Assembly (NCBI GenBank): GCA_022792815.1
Contig: JAAWBS010000063.1
Location: forward strand, 1 to 64,000
Reading direction: 5' to 3'
Origin: Hungatella sp.
GTDB taxonomy: Bacteria > Bacillota > Clostridia > Lachnospirales > Lachnospiraceae
Length of the DNA stretch: 64,000 bases
Under the pieces are notes generated by a model. That model saw only the letters and a program-made list of their open reading frames with translations. It did no database searches and was not told the DNA's origin. The translations under genes were made by a program, and so were the position numbers. Positions within the stretch are counted from its first letter, which is position 1, and each line of letters begins with the position of its first letter. Shown in pieces: positions 50,891-59,596 of this stretch.

Positions 50891-52348
50891 CTATTTTTTT
50901 CCGTCGGCTGCCTTGGGGGAAGCGCCCCGGATGGGCACATTGGCAAAATCCGGGGTCTCTGACCTGCCTCCCCGGGCCGCGTTCATCCGGTGATCCTCTC
51001 TGGCCTGATAGCGCATGTATTCCTGCGTGAGGCGCAGCACCGTGGGCAGGTACTCCGGTTCTTTCGACAGATCATGAAGTTCGTCAGGGTCCTCCTCCAT
51101 ATCGAAGAGCTGAGTCTCGCAGGTGTCATAAAACATGTTCAGTTTATATTTATCGGTCCGGTACATGGTGGCAAGCACCGGATAGGGGAATACATCGTCG
51201 TCACATTTGCCGCTGCCCCGATATTCACAGACGGCAAAAGGCCTCTCGTTCTCATCCTGCAGGGCCAGGCTTTCGGGACGGATGGACACATCTCCGCCTC
51301 CGGCCTGTAAAAGTGTGGAGAACAGGTCATTGAGCTGAACCAGCCTATTGCTTCTCACCATCTGTTTCTGTCCCGGATACTTGATCAGCAGGGGAACATT
51401 GGTACAATCCTCATAGAAATCAGAGCCCTTGGTGTACAGGTAGTGGTCGCCCAGCATATCTCCGTGATCTGAGGTAAACACGATCAGGGTATCATCGTAG
51501 ATTCCCTCCTCCTTGAGGGCATCGATCAGCTTCCCCACCTGCCGGTCCAGGAAGGAGATGCTTGCAAAATAGTCCCGTCTCATGTCATGGAGCTGCTGAT
51601 CTGTAGGCGGTGTCTTACTTCCGTGGAGCTCCCGCTCCAGCTTCACGCCTTCCGGACAGTCAAAATCTGCTTCCGAGCGAACCGGCTCCTCGTAGCAGTC
51701 CTCATTGAGCCACGAGGCTGCCTCCTGGGGATAGTGGTCATAAGGATTATGGGGATCAAACAGGCCTGACATCAGGAAAAACGGCTTTTCGCCTCTCTCC
51801 CGGACATACTCTGCCGAGCGCTCGCCTACCCAGGTGCTGAAATGTGTCGAGGCAGGGCGGAATTTTCTCTTACGGCCCTCTGTGTACACCCGCTCATATT
51901 CCTCCGGATCCTTCTCCTTCAGCCAGCGGGCATAGCCGTTGAACTTGCCGTCCATGTGGATGCTGGCCTCATGGCACAGCTCATAGACGTCAAAGCCGTC
52001 GCCTGCGTTGCGGTGGTCACGCTCAAAGACGATGCCGCTGACATGGAGCTTTCCGATAAGCGCGGTATCATAGCCCTGATCCTTCAGATAGGACGGCAGA
52101 AGCCGTTCCTCCTGGGGAAGGATGTCAAAGAGATTGTAAACTCCGTGACCGGTGATATTCTTACCTGTCATGACACTGGCCCGGCTGGGGGTACAGACCG
52201 GGGTGTTGCAGTAACAGTGGTCGTAGACCGTGCTCTCCTGGGCCAGACGGTCCAGATTCGGTGTGCTCACATATCCGCAGCCATACACGCCCAGGGAATC
52301 CCGGCGCTGCTGATCGGTCATAATCAATACAATATTCGGTTTTTTCAT
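50891..52348 (-). CDS. S1-family sulfatase (Cys type)
   Basis: The 485-residue protein has the alkaline-phosphatase-like sulfatase fold with metal motif MTDQQRRDSLG and the maturation signature CTPSR (Cys52, converted to formylglycine), followed by ASVMTGKNITGHGVYN, and later FTSDHGDMLGDH. It removes sulfate esters from a carbohydrate. The Cys form needs the anaerobic sulfatase-maturating enzyme, which is not encoded in this window. No signal peptide is seen, so it acts inside the cell on imported oligosaccharides. It is second in the operon. Confidence 0.9.
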   Translation of the reverse strand: MKKPNIVLIMTDQQRRDSLGVYGCGYVSTPNLDRLAQESTVYDHCYCNTPVCTPSRASVMTGKNITGHGVYNLFDILPQEERLLPSYLKDQGYDTALIGKLHVSGIVFERDHRNAGDGFDVYELCHEASIHMDGKFNGYARWLKEKDPEEYERVYTEGRKRKFRPASTHFSTWVGERSAEYVRERGEKPFFLMSGLFDPHNPYDHYPQEAASWLNEDCYEEPVRSEADFDCPEGVKLERELHGSKTPPTDQQLHDMRRDYFASISFLDRQVGKLIDALKEEGIYDDTLIVFTSDHGDMLGDHYLYTKGSDFYEDCTNVPLLIKYPGQKQMVRSNRLVQLNDLFSTLLQAGGGDVSIRPESLALQDENERPFAVCEYRGSGKCDDDVFPYPVLATMYRTDKYKLNMFYDTCETQLFDMEEDPDELHDLSKEPEYLPTVLRLTQEYMRYQAREDHRMNAARGGRSETPDFANVPIRGASPKAADGKK

Positions 52349-52368
52349 CGTTTTCCTTTCTTCACATT

Positions 52369-53262
52369 TTACATGCCCAGCAGATATTGACCCAGCTCGT
52401 AGGAGAATCCCACCAGCTGCCTCTGAACCTGTGCGGGATACATGCTGGTCAGATTGTGGATCTCGAAGGCAAAAGCCTCCTCATAGCCGATCTCTCTTAA
52501 GGCGCTCATGGTGTCGGACCAGTCGATGGTTCCGTTGAAGGGTGCAAAGTGCTCGTCCTTATTCTGGTGGTTGTCAGCGATATGGGTGGCCTTCAGGCGG
52601 CTTCCCATCTGCCGGATCATCTTGGCCGGACTGATGCCTGACAGGTGTGCATGGCCTGTGTCGACACAGATCTGTACCATGGGATTGTCGATGGCATCGA
52701 CCAGCTCCAGCAACTCCTCGCCCCGGGCGCAGTAGCTGACCTTCTGAGGGTTCTTGGCCATGTTCTCGATAGCCATGCCCACCTGATGGTCGGCATAGAT
52801 CTCTCCCCAGCGCTTGAAATATTCCCGGTTGTACGCAAAAGATTCCTTGTAGTGATACCAGCTCTCCTGCCACACCGTGAAAGGATGAACCACCATCCAC
52901 TTGGCTCCCAGCCTCTGCGCGGCGATGACGCTGCGGCGCATCAGCTCCTCGCCCCATTCCCCGTCCGCGCGGGTAAGATTCCCGGAAGTGGAGCTGTCGG
53001 TAAACGGGTTGCCGATGACCCAGTAGGCGTGGGCCTGGATAAATTCCACCCCAAGCTCCTCTGCCAGCCTTATGGCATCCTCCACCCACTGCTCCCATCC
53101 GTCCCCCGCAAGGGGCTGCCCCGGTCTGGCAAAGCCGCAGAGGTTGGCGTCGATGTACTTGTAGCCCGCTGCCGCACAGGCTCTCACCGCCTCCTCCAGG
53201 GAGATGGAGTAGGGCTTTCCCAGATCAAAATTCATAATGTTTGTCGATGTACACAGTTTCAT
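52369..53262 (-). CDS. Xylose-isomerase-like TIM barrel, copy 2
   Basis: The 297-residue protein is a paralogue of that at 37967-38863, sharing CVDTGHAHLSG, the segment MGSRLKATHIADNHQNKDEH, IENMAKN and FAFEIHNLTSMYP. These are metal ligands of the PF01261 family. It heads the operon with sulfatase, flavoenzyme 3 and esterase. ATG 53262 follows GGAGGACAAG; a longer ORF to 53313 lacks a ribosome site. By analogy with 3-keto-glycoside-processing relatives it may act after the flavoenzyme; that link is a hypothesis. Confidence 0.85.
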   Translation of the reverse strand: MKLCTSTNIMNFDLGKPYSISLEEAVRACAAAGYKYIDANLCGFARPGQPLAGDGWEQWVEDAIRLAEELGVEFIQAHAYWVIGNPFTDSSTSGNLTRADGEWGEELMRRSVIAAQRLGAKWMVVHPFTVWQESWYHYKESFAYNREYFKRWGEIYADHQVGMAIENMAKNPQKVSYCARGEELLELVDAIDNPMVQICVDTGHAHLSGISPAKMIRQMGSRLKATHIADNHQNKDEHFAPFNGTIDWSDTMSALREIGYEEAFAFEIHNLTSMYPAQVQRQLVGFSYELGQYLLGM

Positions 53263-53293
53263 CTTGTCCTCCTGACCTTCCGTTCTTACGGAA

Positions 53294-53463
53294 CCACTGG
53301 TGTGCTGACACATTTCCTTTCAGCCAAATGACGCAGAATGAATTTTCAGTCTGCAAGGCGGCGGAGAGAGGCGATGCGGCAGCATCGTTGACCGACAACA
53401 ACGCAGCAGACGGAAATTCAGGAAAATCATTTGGCGAAACGGAAACGTGCCTGTACAAAAGGT
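53294..53463. repeat. Palindromic dispersed repeat (MITE-like)
   Basis: The left arm (CTTTCAGCCAAATGACGCAG, then AATGAATTTTCAGTCTGC) is mirrored by the right arm (GCAGACGGAAATTCAGG, then AATCATTTGGCGAAACG), with weaker pairing outward and a central CGATGC-GGCA-GCATCG hairpin (53372-53387). It lies inside the predicted 5' leader of the TIM-barrel operon. The arm at 3200-3249 is a second, partial copy. Confidence 0.65.
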
Positions 53464-53471
53464 ATGGTTTC

Positions 53472-53523
53472 AGTATATTACATGTCAGGACATATGTCAA
53501 TGTTCTTTTCATATGTTATTACA
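53472..53523 (-). promoter_or_regulatory. Promoter of the sulfatase-flavoenzyme operon with two operators
   Basis: On the minus strand TTGACA (53495-53500), a 17-bp spacer and TATACT (53472-53477) are near consensus. TGTCAGGACA (53483-53492) occupies the spacer and TGTTATTACA (53514-53523) lies just upstream of the -35 box; both fit TGT-N4-ACA. Confidence 0.8.
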
Positions 53524-53676
53524 TGTTGTAGGAGAGGAAGTTTACTGTTCCGTGTCTTGCTGACGGATCAGATATGCTCCAGCACCTGCTTTGGCATCAA
53601 TTGGGCAGATATACCCAGACATTTATATATTTTGAACGTGTTCATGCCTGTGCGCATTTAAGATTCAGGGCACCAA

Positions 53677-53701
53677 AAAACGGAGCGGCAAACTCCGTTT
53701 T
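53677..53701 (-). terminator. Terminator after kdpE
   Basis: AAAACGGAG (53677-53685) and CTCCGTTTT (53693-53701) form a stem-loop with T-rich tail on the minus strand, just past the stop of kdpE. Confidence 0.8.
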
Positions 53702-53712
53702 CCCGTATCATC

Positions 53713-54411
53713 TCATTCGATTTTCACCATCCGATACCCGATCCCAATGTGGGTCTGAATATACTGAGGTGCACCGGGGGATCTCTCCAGTTTTTTCCGC
53801 AATGTCGCCATGAAGACCCGGAGGGAGCCTACGTCGTTGTCCCAACTGCTCCCCCAGACACTTTGTGTGATAAATTTGTGGGTCAATACCTTACCCGTGT
53901 TCTGCGCCAGCAGGCACAGCAGCCGATACTCCATGGGAGTCAGGTGCATCTCTTCATCATTCAAGTAAGCACAGCCGGAGACATAGTCGATGCGCAGCCG
54001 GCTGTTGATATACACGGCCTCCTGACTGCCGCTGCCATTCATCAGAGCCAGCCGGCGCTGAGTGACGCGGAGCCGAGCCAGCAGCTCCTCTACGGAAAAC
54101 GGCTTTGTCAGGTAATCGTCGGCGCCGGCATCCAGAGCATCGATCTTGTCGCTGTCTTCGCTTCTGGCGCTGATGACGATGATGGGCACATTGGACCAGC
54201 TGCGGATACGCCGGATCACCTCCACACCGTCTATATCCGGAAGCCCCAGATCTAACAGGATGATATCCGGATTATGGGAGGCTGCCTCCATGACGGCAGT
54301 GCTGCCATCAGCTGCAGTGACAAAGCGATACTCATGGGCTTTTAATGTGGTGGTGATGAGATTGCGCACCGGGGCATCGTCTTCCACCACTAAGATCTGA
54401 CATTTATTCAT
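53713..54411 (-). CDS. kdpE: KdpE response regulator
   Basis: The 232-residue OmpR-type regulator has a receiver domain (acidic pair VVEDDAP, phospho-Asp in DIILLDLGLPDIDG, Lys in YLTKPF) and a winged-helix output domain (LTPMEYRLLCLLAQNTGKVL). It overlaps the stop of kdpD by 8 bp, which fits the KdpDE pair. Its natural target kdpFABC is absent; ktrAB and the small membrane protein upstream are likely targets. Confidence 0.92.
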   Translation of the reverse strand: MNKCQILVVEDDAPVRNLITTTLKAHEYRFVTAADGSTAVMEAASHNPDIILLDLGLPDIDGVEVIRRIRSWSNVPIIVISARSEDSDKIDALDAGADDYLTKPFSVEELLARLRVTQRRLALMNGSGSQEAVYINSRLRIDYVSGCAYLNDEEMHLTPMEYRLLCLLAQNTGKVLTHKFITQSVWGSSWDNDVGSLRVFMATLRKKLERSPGAPQYIQTHIGIGYRMVKIE

Positions 54412-56989
54412 ATAAGATCACCTCCTGAAGGGGGAGGGAGAAGAGAAAGATTGCCCCGCGGGGGTGATTGTCCCTCACGCAGATCGTTCCTCCATGGGCT
54501 TCTGCGATGGCTCTGCACAGATACAGACCCAGCCCCAGGCTACGGCGGTTGTCCGCGATCTTGTTGGTTCCGCAGTAAAATTTTTCAAAAATCTTTTCCT
54601 TCTCTTCATCCGGAATCCCTTTTCCGTTATCTGCGATTTCAATTTCGGCCATGGGGCCCCTCTTCCTGGCAGTGACAATGATGGAAGAGTCCGTCTCTGT
54701 ATATTTTATCCCGTTGTCCACGATATTGACAATCACCTGAACTACCAGCCTTGCATCCGCTTTCACCAGCAGAAACTCGTCTTCACAGACAGTCAAGAGC
54801 CTGTGTCTGTCTGCCTTCCTCCCCACATGCCTCATGGCCTCGTCTACGATATCACTCAAAAGCTCTGTGTTAGTGTGAAGGGTCATACGTCCTTCCTCGA
54901 TCCGGGTCGCATACAGCAGATTCTCCACCAGATTGATAAGCCACATGGAATCTTCATAGATATCCGAGTAAATCTGCCTCCTGGTAGCCTCGTCGAAACT
55001 GTCTTCACTGTTCAGCAGATTGCTGGCATTGCCGGAAATCGTCGTGAGAGGAGTGCGCAGATCATGAGAAATAGTGCGCAGCAGATTAGCCCGCAGCTGC
55101 TCGCTCTCGGCCAGGACGGCCGCCTCCTCTTTCTCCCGGACATTCTTCTCATTCTCCAGCGCCAGCGCGCACTCTCCCAGCATAGACAGCAGGATGCCGT
55201 GCTCCGAGGCATCCAACGGCCCCTCATCTGCCTCGATTCCCACCACGCCATAGACTCTCTTGTTGACCCGCAGGGCCAGATACATATACCTGGCCTCGGA
55301 GAGAGTGTCTGTGGTGGCGCCTGCGGCGTGATTGTGTTCCAACACCCATCTGGCGGTTTCCCTCTCTTTTTCCGGGTCATAAGAAGGGGGCTTGAGTCCC
55401 CCTGGACCGAAAAGATGAGGCTCAGACAGTCTGCCGTCCACATTTTCATAGATGACCAGATTTCTGTCCAGGAGCTTCCTGATCTGCTCCGCCGCGGCAG
55501 CGATGATCTCCTCCTTGTCGCTGGCCTTGGACAGGAGCTGATCCGTGTCAAAGAGGATCTTAGTCCTATGGGCAATCTTCGCCGACTGCCCTGCCTGCTC
55601 CTTGTACCGTATGGCAAAGGTTCCGGTGATGTAGGCTGTCAGAAACATAACGAGAAAGGTCACCGGATACCCGGTCTCATAGGCTGTTAGGGAAAATCGG
55701 GGATGGGTGAACAAAAAGTTAAAGATAAACACGCTGGCGACAGAGGAGACCAAACTGTATATCTGGTGAGAAGTCGCAGTAGATGTCAGCAATACTCCGA
55801 GAATATATACCATAATGATATTGGCTTCCGTAAATCCCATCTGGTAGAACCCCAGGCTCAACAGAGTGGCGCCTGTTAAAATGCATACGCTTTTCGCCGT
55901 ATTTTCCAGAATATTCCGCCTGCTCCTCGCCTTTTTGGGACGGTAAACCACCTCCGCGGTGCCGTCCGGGATAATGTGGATGTCGATCTCCGGCACGTAG
56001 GTGATCAGCTGCTCTGTCAACGTCTTCTTTCCAAACAGATGTCTCCTGGTGATGGTGCTCCGCCCCAGCACGATCTTTGTGATCCCGGAAAGCCGGGCAA
56101 ATTCGGCGATCTGATAGGGCACATCCTCCCCGTAGACCGTCTCGATGTGGGCCCCCAGCTGCCGGGCCAGGTTCTGATTATCCCTCAGCCGTTGCTGGTT
56201 CTGTGCCGTGGCTTTATCGAAATCAGGAGTCTCTACAAAAAGCGCAGTAAACTGGCTATTAAATGCCCCCGCCATCCGGGCAGCTGTGCGGATAATCTTC
56301 GCGTTAGAGGGCGCGGAGGAAAGGCAGACCAAAATATGTTCATCGGCGCGGAAACTGTTGGTCCTCTGCTGATCAGCCAGCCTTTTTACCCTGTCAGCGC
56401 ACCGGCGCAGAGCCACCTCCCGCAAGGCGGTCAGCTGCTCTACCGTAAAGAGAGAATCGGCGGCATCAGACTCTCTCCGGCGTTCAATCAGCTCCTCTGG
56501 TTCGATGTCAATCAGCTCCACCTGATCAGCCTCATCAAACACAGAATCCGGAATCCGCTCCCAGGCGGTCAAGCCAGTGATCGCGATCACGGTATCGTGA
56601 AGACTCTCGATATTACCTACATTGACCGTGGTATAGACATCGATCCCGGACTGCAGCAGTTCATCGATATCCTGATATCGCCTGCGGTGACGGCTGCCGG
56701 GGCCGTTGGGGTGAGCCAATTCATCCACCAGAATCAGATCCGGTTTCCTGACAAGAGCCTGATCCAGATCCAACTCCTCCCTGCCCTCTGTCCCTACAGG
56801 CGAAAGTCTCTCAAACTCCTCCAGAAGGGCTTCCGCCTCCTCCGACAGGCTGGGCGCAAGATATCCGACCACAACGTCCGCTCCCTGAGTTTTCGCGCTC
56901 CGGGCCGCTTTCAGCATGGCCATAGTCTTTCCGATACTCTCCCCATAGCTGAAAAATATTTTCAGATGGCCTCTCTTCGTCTGCCCCAT
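54404..56989 (-). CDS. kdpD: KdpD osmosensitive K+ sensor kinase
   Basis: The 861-residue protein has the KdpD N-terminal domain with the GESIGKTMAML nucleotide loop and LILVDELAHPNGPGSRHRRR, a universal-stress-like domain (about 210-335), four membrane helices (about 365-460), a GAF-like domain, and a histidine kinase core with TISHDLRTPLTTI (phospho-His), NIVDNGIKYT and DNGKGIPDEE. It senses K+ limitation. Length and order are normal for KdpD. It lies 51 bp downstream of the 46-residue peptide gene. Confidence 0.94.
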   Translation of the reverse strand: MGQTKRGHLKIFFSYGESIGKTMAMLKAARSAKTQGADVVVGYLAPSLSEEAEALLEEFERLSPVGTEGREELDLDQALVRKPDLILVDELAHPNGPGSRHRRRYQDIDELLQSGIDVYTTVNVGNIESLHDTVIAITGLTAWERIPDSVFDEADQVELIDIEPEELIERRRESDAADSLFTVEQLTALREVALRRCADRVKRLADQQRTNSFRADEHILVCLSSAPSNAKIIRTAARMAGAFNSQFTALFVETPDFDKATAQNQQRLRDNQNLARQLGAHIETVYGEDVPYQIAEFARLSGITKIVLGRSTITRRHLFGKKTLTEQLITYVPEIDIHIIPDGTAEVVYRPKKARSRRNILENTAKSVCILTGATLLSLGFYQMGFTEANIIMVYILGVLLTSTATSHQIYSLVSSVASVFIFNFLFTHPRFSLTAYETGYPVTFLVMFLTAYITGTFAIRYKEQAGQSAKIAHRTKILFDTDQLLSKASDKEEIIAAAAEQIRKLLDRNLVIYENVDGRLSEPHLFGPGGLKPPSYDPEKERETARWVLEHNHAAGATTDTLSEARYMYLALRVNKRVYGVVGIEADEGPLDASEHGILLSMLGECALALENEKNVREKEEAAVLAESEQLRANLLRTISHDLRTPLTTISGNASNLLNSEDSFDEATRRQIYSDIYEDSMWLINLVENLLYATRIEEGRMTLHTNTELLSDIVDEAMRHVGRKADRHRLLTVCEDEFLLVKADARLVVQVIVNIVDNGIKYTETDSSIIVTARKRGPMAEIEIADNGKGIPDEEKEKIFEKFYCGTNKIADNRRSLGLGLYLCRAIAEAHGGTICVRDNHPRGAIFLFSLPLQEVILYE

Positions 56990-57040
56990 CCGCCTGTCCT
57001 CCCACCTCTTTTATGTGAATTCTATCACAAAACCGAATTT

Positions 57041-57181
57041 TTATCTATAGGGAGCAGTGCCCCTGCCCTCTGTATTTGGCTCCGGCAGATTTTTCCTGAT
57101 AAATTCATCCACCCTTTTCATGACGGAAAAGCCAACCCTAAAGATTACCATTGTAGAGCAAAACAACGCGAGATCTTTCAT
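57041..57181 (-). CDS. 46-residue membrane peptide between ktrA and kdpD
   Basis: The ORF starts MKDLALFCSTMVIFRVGFSV, giving one hydrophobic segment, and ends in a polar tail MKRVDEFIRKNLPEPN plus ten residues. AAAGGAGG stands 8 bases before the ATG, a much better site than expected by chance. It resembles small K+-transporter peptides such as KdpF in size and position only; I see no sequence match. Likely a small membrane partner or regulator of KtrAB or KdpD. Confidence 0.6.
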   Translation of the reverse strand: MKDLALFCSTMVIFRVGFSVMKRVDEFIRKNLPEPNTEGRGTAPYR

Positions 57182-57212
57182 CTGTGTGACCTCCTTTCTC
57201 CGGTCATCAAAG

Positions 57213-57860
57213 TCATATATGGAAACATTTCTGAACTGCTTTCGGTTTCCCCAGAACCAACATGGATTTCTCTCTGCCAAGAACCGTATCCGGGCTGATA
57301 TTCATATTCAGCTTTCCGTTTTCCCGAACTCCCAGGATGTTGATCCCGTACCTTTTGCGGATATCCAGCTGTATGATCGTACTCCCTCCCCATTCTTCGG
57401 GGACAGACAGCTCAAAGATGGAATAATCCCCGTCCAGCTCTATGTAATCCAGAATGTGCTGAGAGGTACAGCGGATGGCTGTCCAGGCCGCCAGCTGCTT
57501 TTCCGGATAGACCACCTCATCGGCACCGTTTCTCAGCAGAAACTTCTCCTGAACCCCTCTGGCTGCCCGGGCGATCACCTTCTTGGCTCCCAGCTCTTTT
57601 AATAAGGAAGCCGTCTCCAGAGAATTTTGAAAATCGTCGCCAATAGCCACGATACAGGCATCAAAGTTGCGGATCCCAAGAGCGGAGAGAAACTCCTCAT
57701 TGGTGCTGTCGCCGATCTGTGCATTAGTGACAAATGACATGACGGCATTGACACGCTCCTCATTGATATCCACTGCCATCACCTGGCAGTTCAAGTCATA
57801 CAGCTTCATGGCGATATGTCTGCCGAATCTCCCAAGCCCGATCAATAATACAGATTTCAT
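57213..57860 (-). CDS. ktrA: KtrA/TrkA-type K+ channel regulatory subunit (RCK)
   Basis: The 215-residue protein has an RCK_N Rossmann domain (VLLIGLGRFGRHIAMKL then acidic VDINEERV and GDSTNEEFL) and an RCK_C ligand domain (about 135-215). Single-RCK length matches KtrA rather than the double TrkA. It gates the KtrB pore by nucleotide and perhaps cyclic-di-AMP binding. It lies 10 bp downstream of ktrB. Confidence 0.92.
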   Translation of the reverse strand: MKSVLLIGLGRFGRHIAMKLYDLNCQVMAVDINEERVNAVMSFVTNAQIGDSTNEEFLSALGIRNFDACIVAIGDDFQNSLETASLLKELGAKKVIARAARGVQEKFLLRNGADEVVYPEKQLAAWTAIRCTSQHILDYIELDGDYSIFELSVPEEWGGSTIIQLDIRKRYGINILGVRENGKLNMNISPDTVLGREKSMLVLGKPKAVQKCFHI

Positions 57861-57870
57861 AAGTTCCTCC

Positions 57871-59202
57871 CTATCCGACAGTGATTTTTTCCTGTGGAAA
57901 TCTTATGGTGCAGCCATGTTTGCTGCCTGACAGGGCAGCAAAGATCAGCGTCAGGCCTCCCACTCTGCCCACATACATCAGCAAGATCAAGATCCCTCTG
58001 GACAGCAGGCTGAGATTCGGTGTGATGCCCAGCGTCAGCCCCACTGTGGCGACCGCCGATGCCGTCTCAAACAGCGATTCCAACAAAGGAATTCCCTCCC
58101 GGCAGCTGATCACAAACCCTCCTCCCAAGAACAATACCAGATACATGGTCAAGACAGCCACCGCGTTTCGGACCGTCTCGTCGTCGATCCTGCGGCCGAA
58201 GAAATGGGTGTGCTCCCTGTGGCGGAACACAGAAACCGCAGTGCACACCAGGACCGCAAAGGTAGTGGTCTTCATGCCGCCTGCCGTGGAGCCCGGGGAG
58301 CCTCCAATCAGCATCAGGAGGATCATCAACGCCCGCCCGTTCTCGCTTAAACGGTTTAGATCTGCCGTGTTGAATCCGGCTGTCCTGGGGGTGACGGACT
58401 GAAAGACAGAAAGCTGTATCCTCCGGGACAGCGGCACATCCGAAAATTCAAAAAAGAAAAAGTACCATGCTGGAATCAAAATCAGCAAACAGGTGGACGT
58501 CAGGATCACCTTGCTCTGCATTCGGTACCTGCGAAGCCGGTGCCGGTTCGTCTTTATGTCATCCCATGTCATAAACCCGATGCCGCCTGTGACAATCAAT
58601 GCCATGATCCCAAGATTGACTGTCCAGTTATCAGCAAAGCCAGTGAGGGATGAGTAGGGCTCCCTGACTCCCATCAAATCAAAACCGGCATTGCAAAAGG
58701 CGGAAACCGAGTGAAAGACTGCATACCAGATCCCTTTTCCGAGACCAAATTCCCTGCAAAAAGACGGAGCTATAATCACGGCGCCGGACACCTCACAGAG
58801 GATGGTCATCTTAATGATAAAACCAGTCAGTCTCACGATCCCTCCCACCTTGTGGGCACAAATGGCCTCCTGCATCGTACTGCGCTGCTTTAAGCTGATC
58901 TTTTTCCCCGATGCGGTGAAGATCGCCACGGCGACGGTGATCACTCCCATGCCTCCGATCTGGATTAAGACCAGAATAACCGCCTGCCCAAATACGCTCC
59001 AGTAGGACGCCGTATCCCTCACCACCAGTCCGGTGACGCAGACCGCCGAGACCGACGTAAAAAGGGAATCGGCAAAGGCGGCGCCTCTGTGGTCCGCCGT
59101 GGCGATAGGAAGCATCAGAAGCAGGCTTCCCAGCAAAATCACGGTTCCGAACCCAAGTATGATAATCTGCGAAGAGGATAACCGCTTCTCGATTCCTCCC
59201 AT
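57871..59202 (-). CDS. ktrB: KtrB/TrkH-type K+ (Na+) uptake channel
   Basis: The 443-residue membrane protein has the fourfold pore pattern of the SKT superfamily, with selectivity loops in TSVSAVCVTGL, SVSAFCNAGFD, VTPRTAGFNT and TASAVATVGL, and the GGSPGSTAGGMKTT intramembrane loop. Its length fits KtrB. GGAGGTGCAGAC precedes the ATG at 59202. It is the first gene of the module ktrB-ktrA-small peptide-kdpD-kdpE. Confidence 0.93.
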   Translation of the reverse strand: MGGIEKRLSSSQIIILGFGTVILLGSLLLMLPIATADHRGAAFADSLFTSVSAVCVTGLVVRDTASYWSVFGQAVILVLIQIGGMGVITVAVAIFTASGKKISLKQRSTMQEAICAHKVGGIVRLTGFIIKMTILCEVSGAVIIAPSFCREFGLGKGIWYAVFHSVSAFCNAGFDLMGVREPYSSLTGFADNWTVNLGIMALIVTGGIGFMTWDDIKTNRHRLRRYRMQSKVILTSTCLLILIPAWYFFFFEFSDVPLSRRIQLSVFQSVTPRTAGFNTADLNRLSENGRALMILLMLIGGSPGSTAGGMKTTTFAVLVCTAVSVFRHREHTHFFGRRIDDETVRNAVAVLTMYLVLFLGGGFVISCREGIPLLESLFETASAVATVGLTLGITPNLSLLSRGILILLMYVGRVGGLTLIFAALSGSKHGCTIRFPQEKITVG

Positions 59203-59307
59203 GTCTGCACCTCCACCGTGTTTTTATAATTTTATTATGGAAGATTCTGCATGAAATGTGTGTTAACGTATTACCTCTGGCATTAAAATTGTATTAAGAA
59301 GAAAAAA

Positions 59308-59334
59308 GCAGCCCTCACATCCCCACGGCTGCTG
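59308..59334 (-). terminator. Terminator-like hairpin upstream of ktrB
   Basis: On the minus strand AGCAGCC and GGGCTGCT form a stem around a 12-base loop followed by TTTTTT. It ends whatever is transcribed from 59335-59600 before ktrB, so it could be an attenuator in a ktrB leader; no known riboswitch was recognised. Confidence 0.6.
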
Positions 59335-59404
59335 TCCGGGGAGGCCGGTACTCTCCTCTCTGGAGGGCACCTGTCTCCCATGTCTTGATTTAAACGGGTA
59401 TCTT

Positions 59405-59508
59405 GGAAAAGCAGAAGAAAGCGGCAGGAAAGATTTTATCCAGGAGAAAGCCCGCCTGGCAGTGGATTACGGCCAGTGGTTCGGCCCCGGAGGAAATGGG
59501 GTCATCAC
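59405..59508 (+). pseudogene. C-terminal scrap of a PLP aminotransferase (PatB/MalY-like)
   Basis: One plus-strand frame reads FIQEKARLAVDYGQWFGPGG followed by NGVIT and a stop. This resembles the C-terminal region of cystathionine beta-lyase/PatB-type aminotransferases. No start or remaining domain is present. The identification rests on a short motif. Confidence 0.35.
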
Positions 59509-59596
59509 CTGAATAGGTGAAAAAAGCGATGGACAGACTAATAAAGGCGTCACAAACCTAACAACAGACAGAAGGAGTACTTCTTGTGTCTTCCAT

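Noticed and set aside
54464-57298. Long plus-strand frames opposite kdpD
   Set aside because: Both are shadows of kdpD; the sensor kinase motifs on the minus strand are complete.
59281-59400. T-box or glycine-type riboswitch before ktrB
   Set aside because: The GAGTACCGGC-like stretch does not match the T-box TGGTACCGCG core, and no specifier or paired glycine motif was found.
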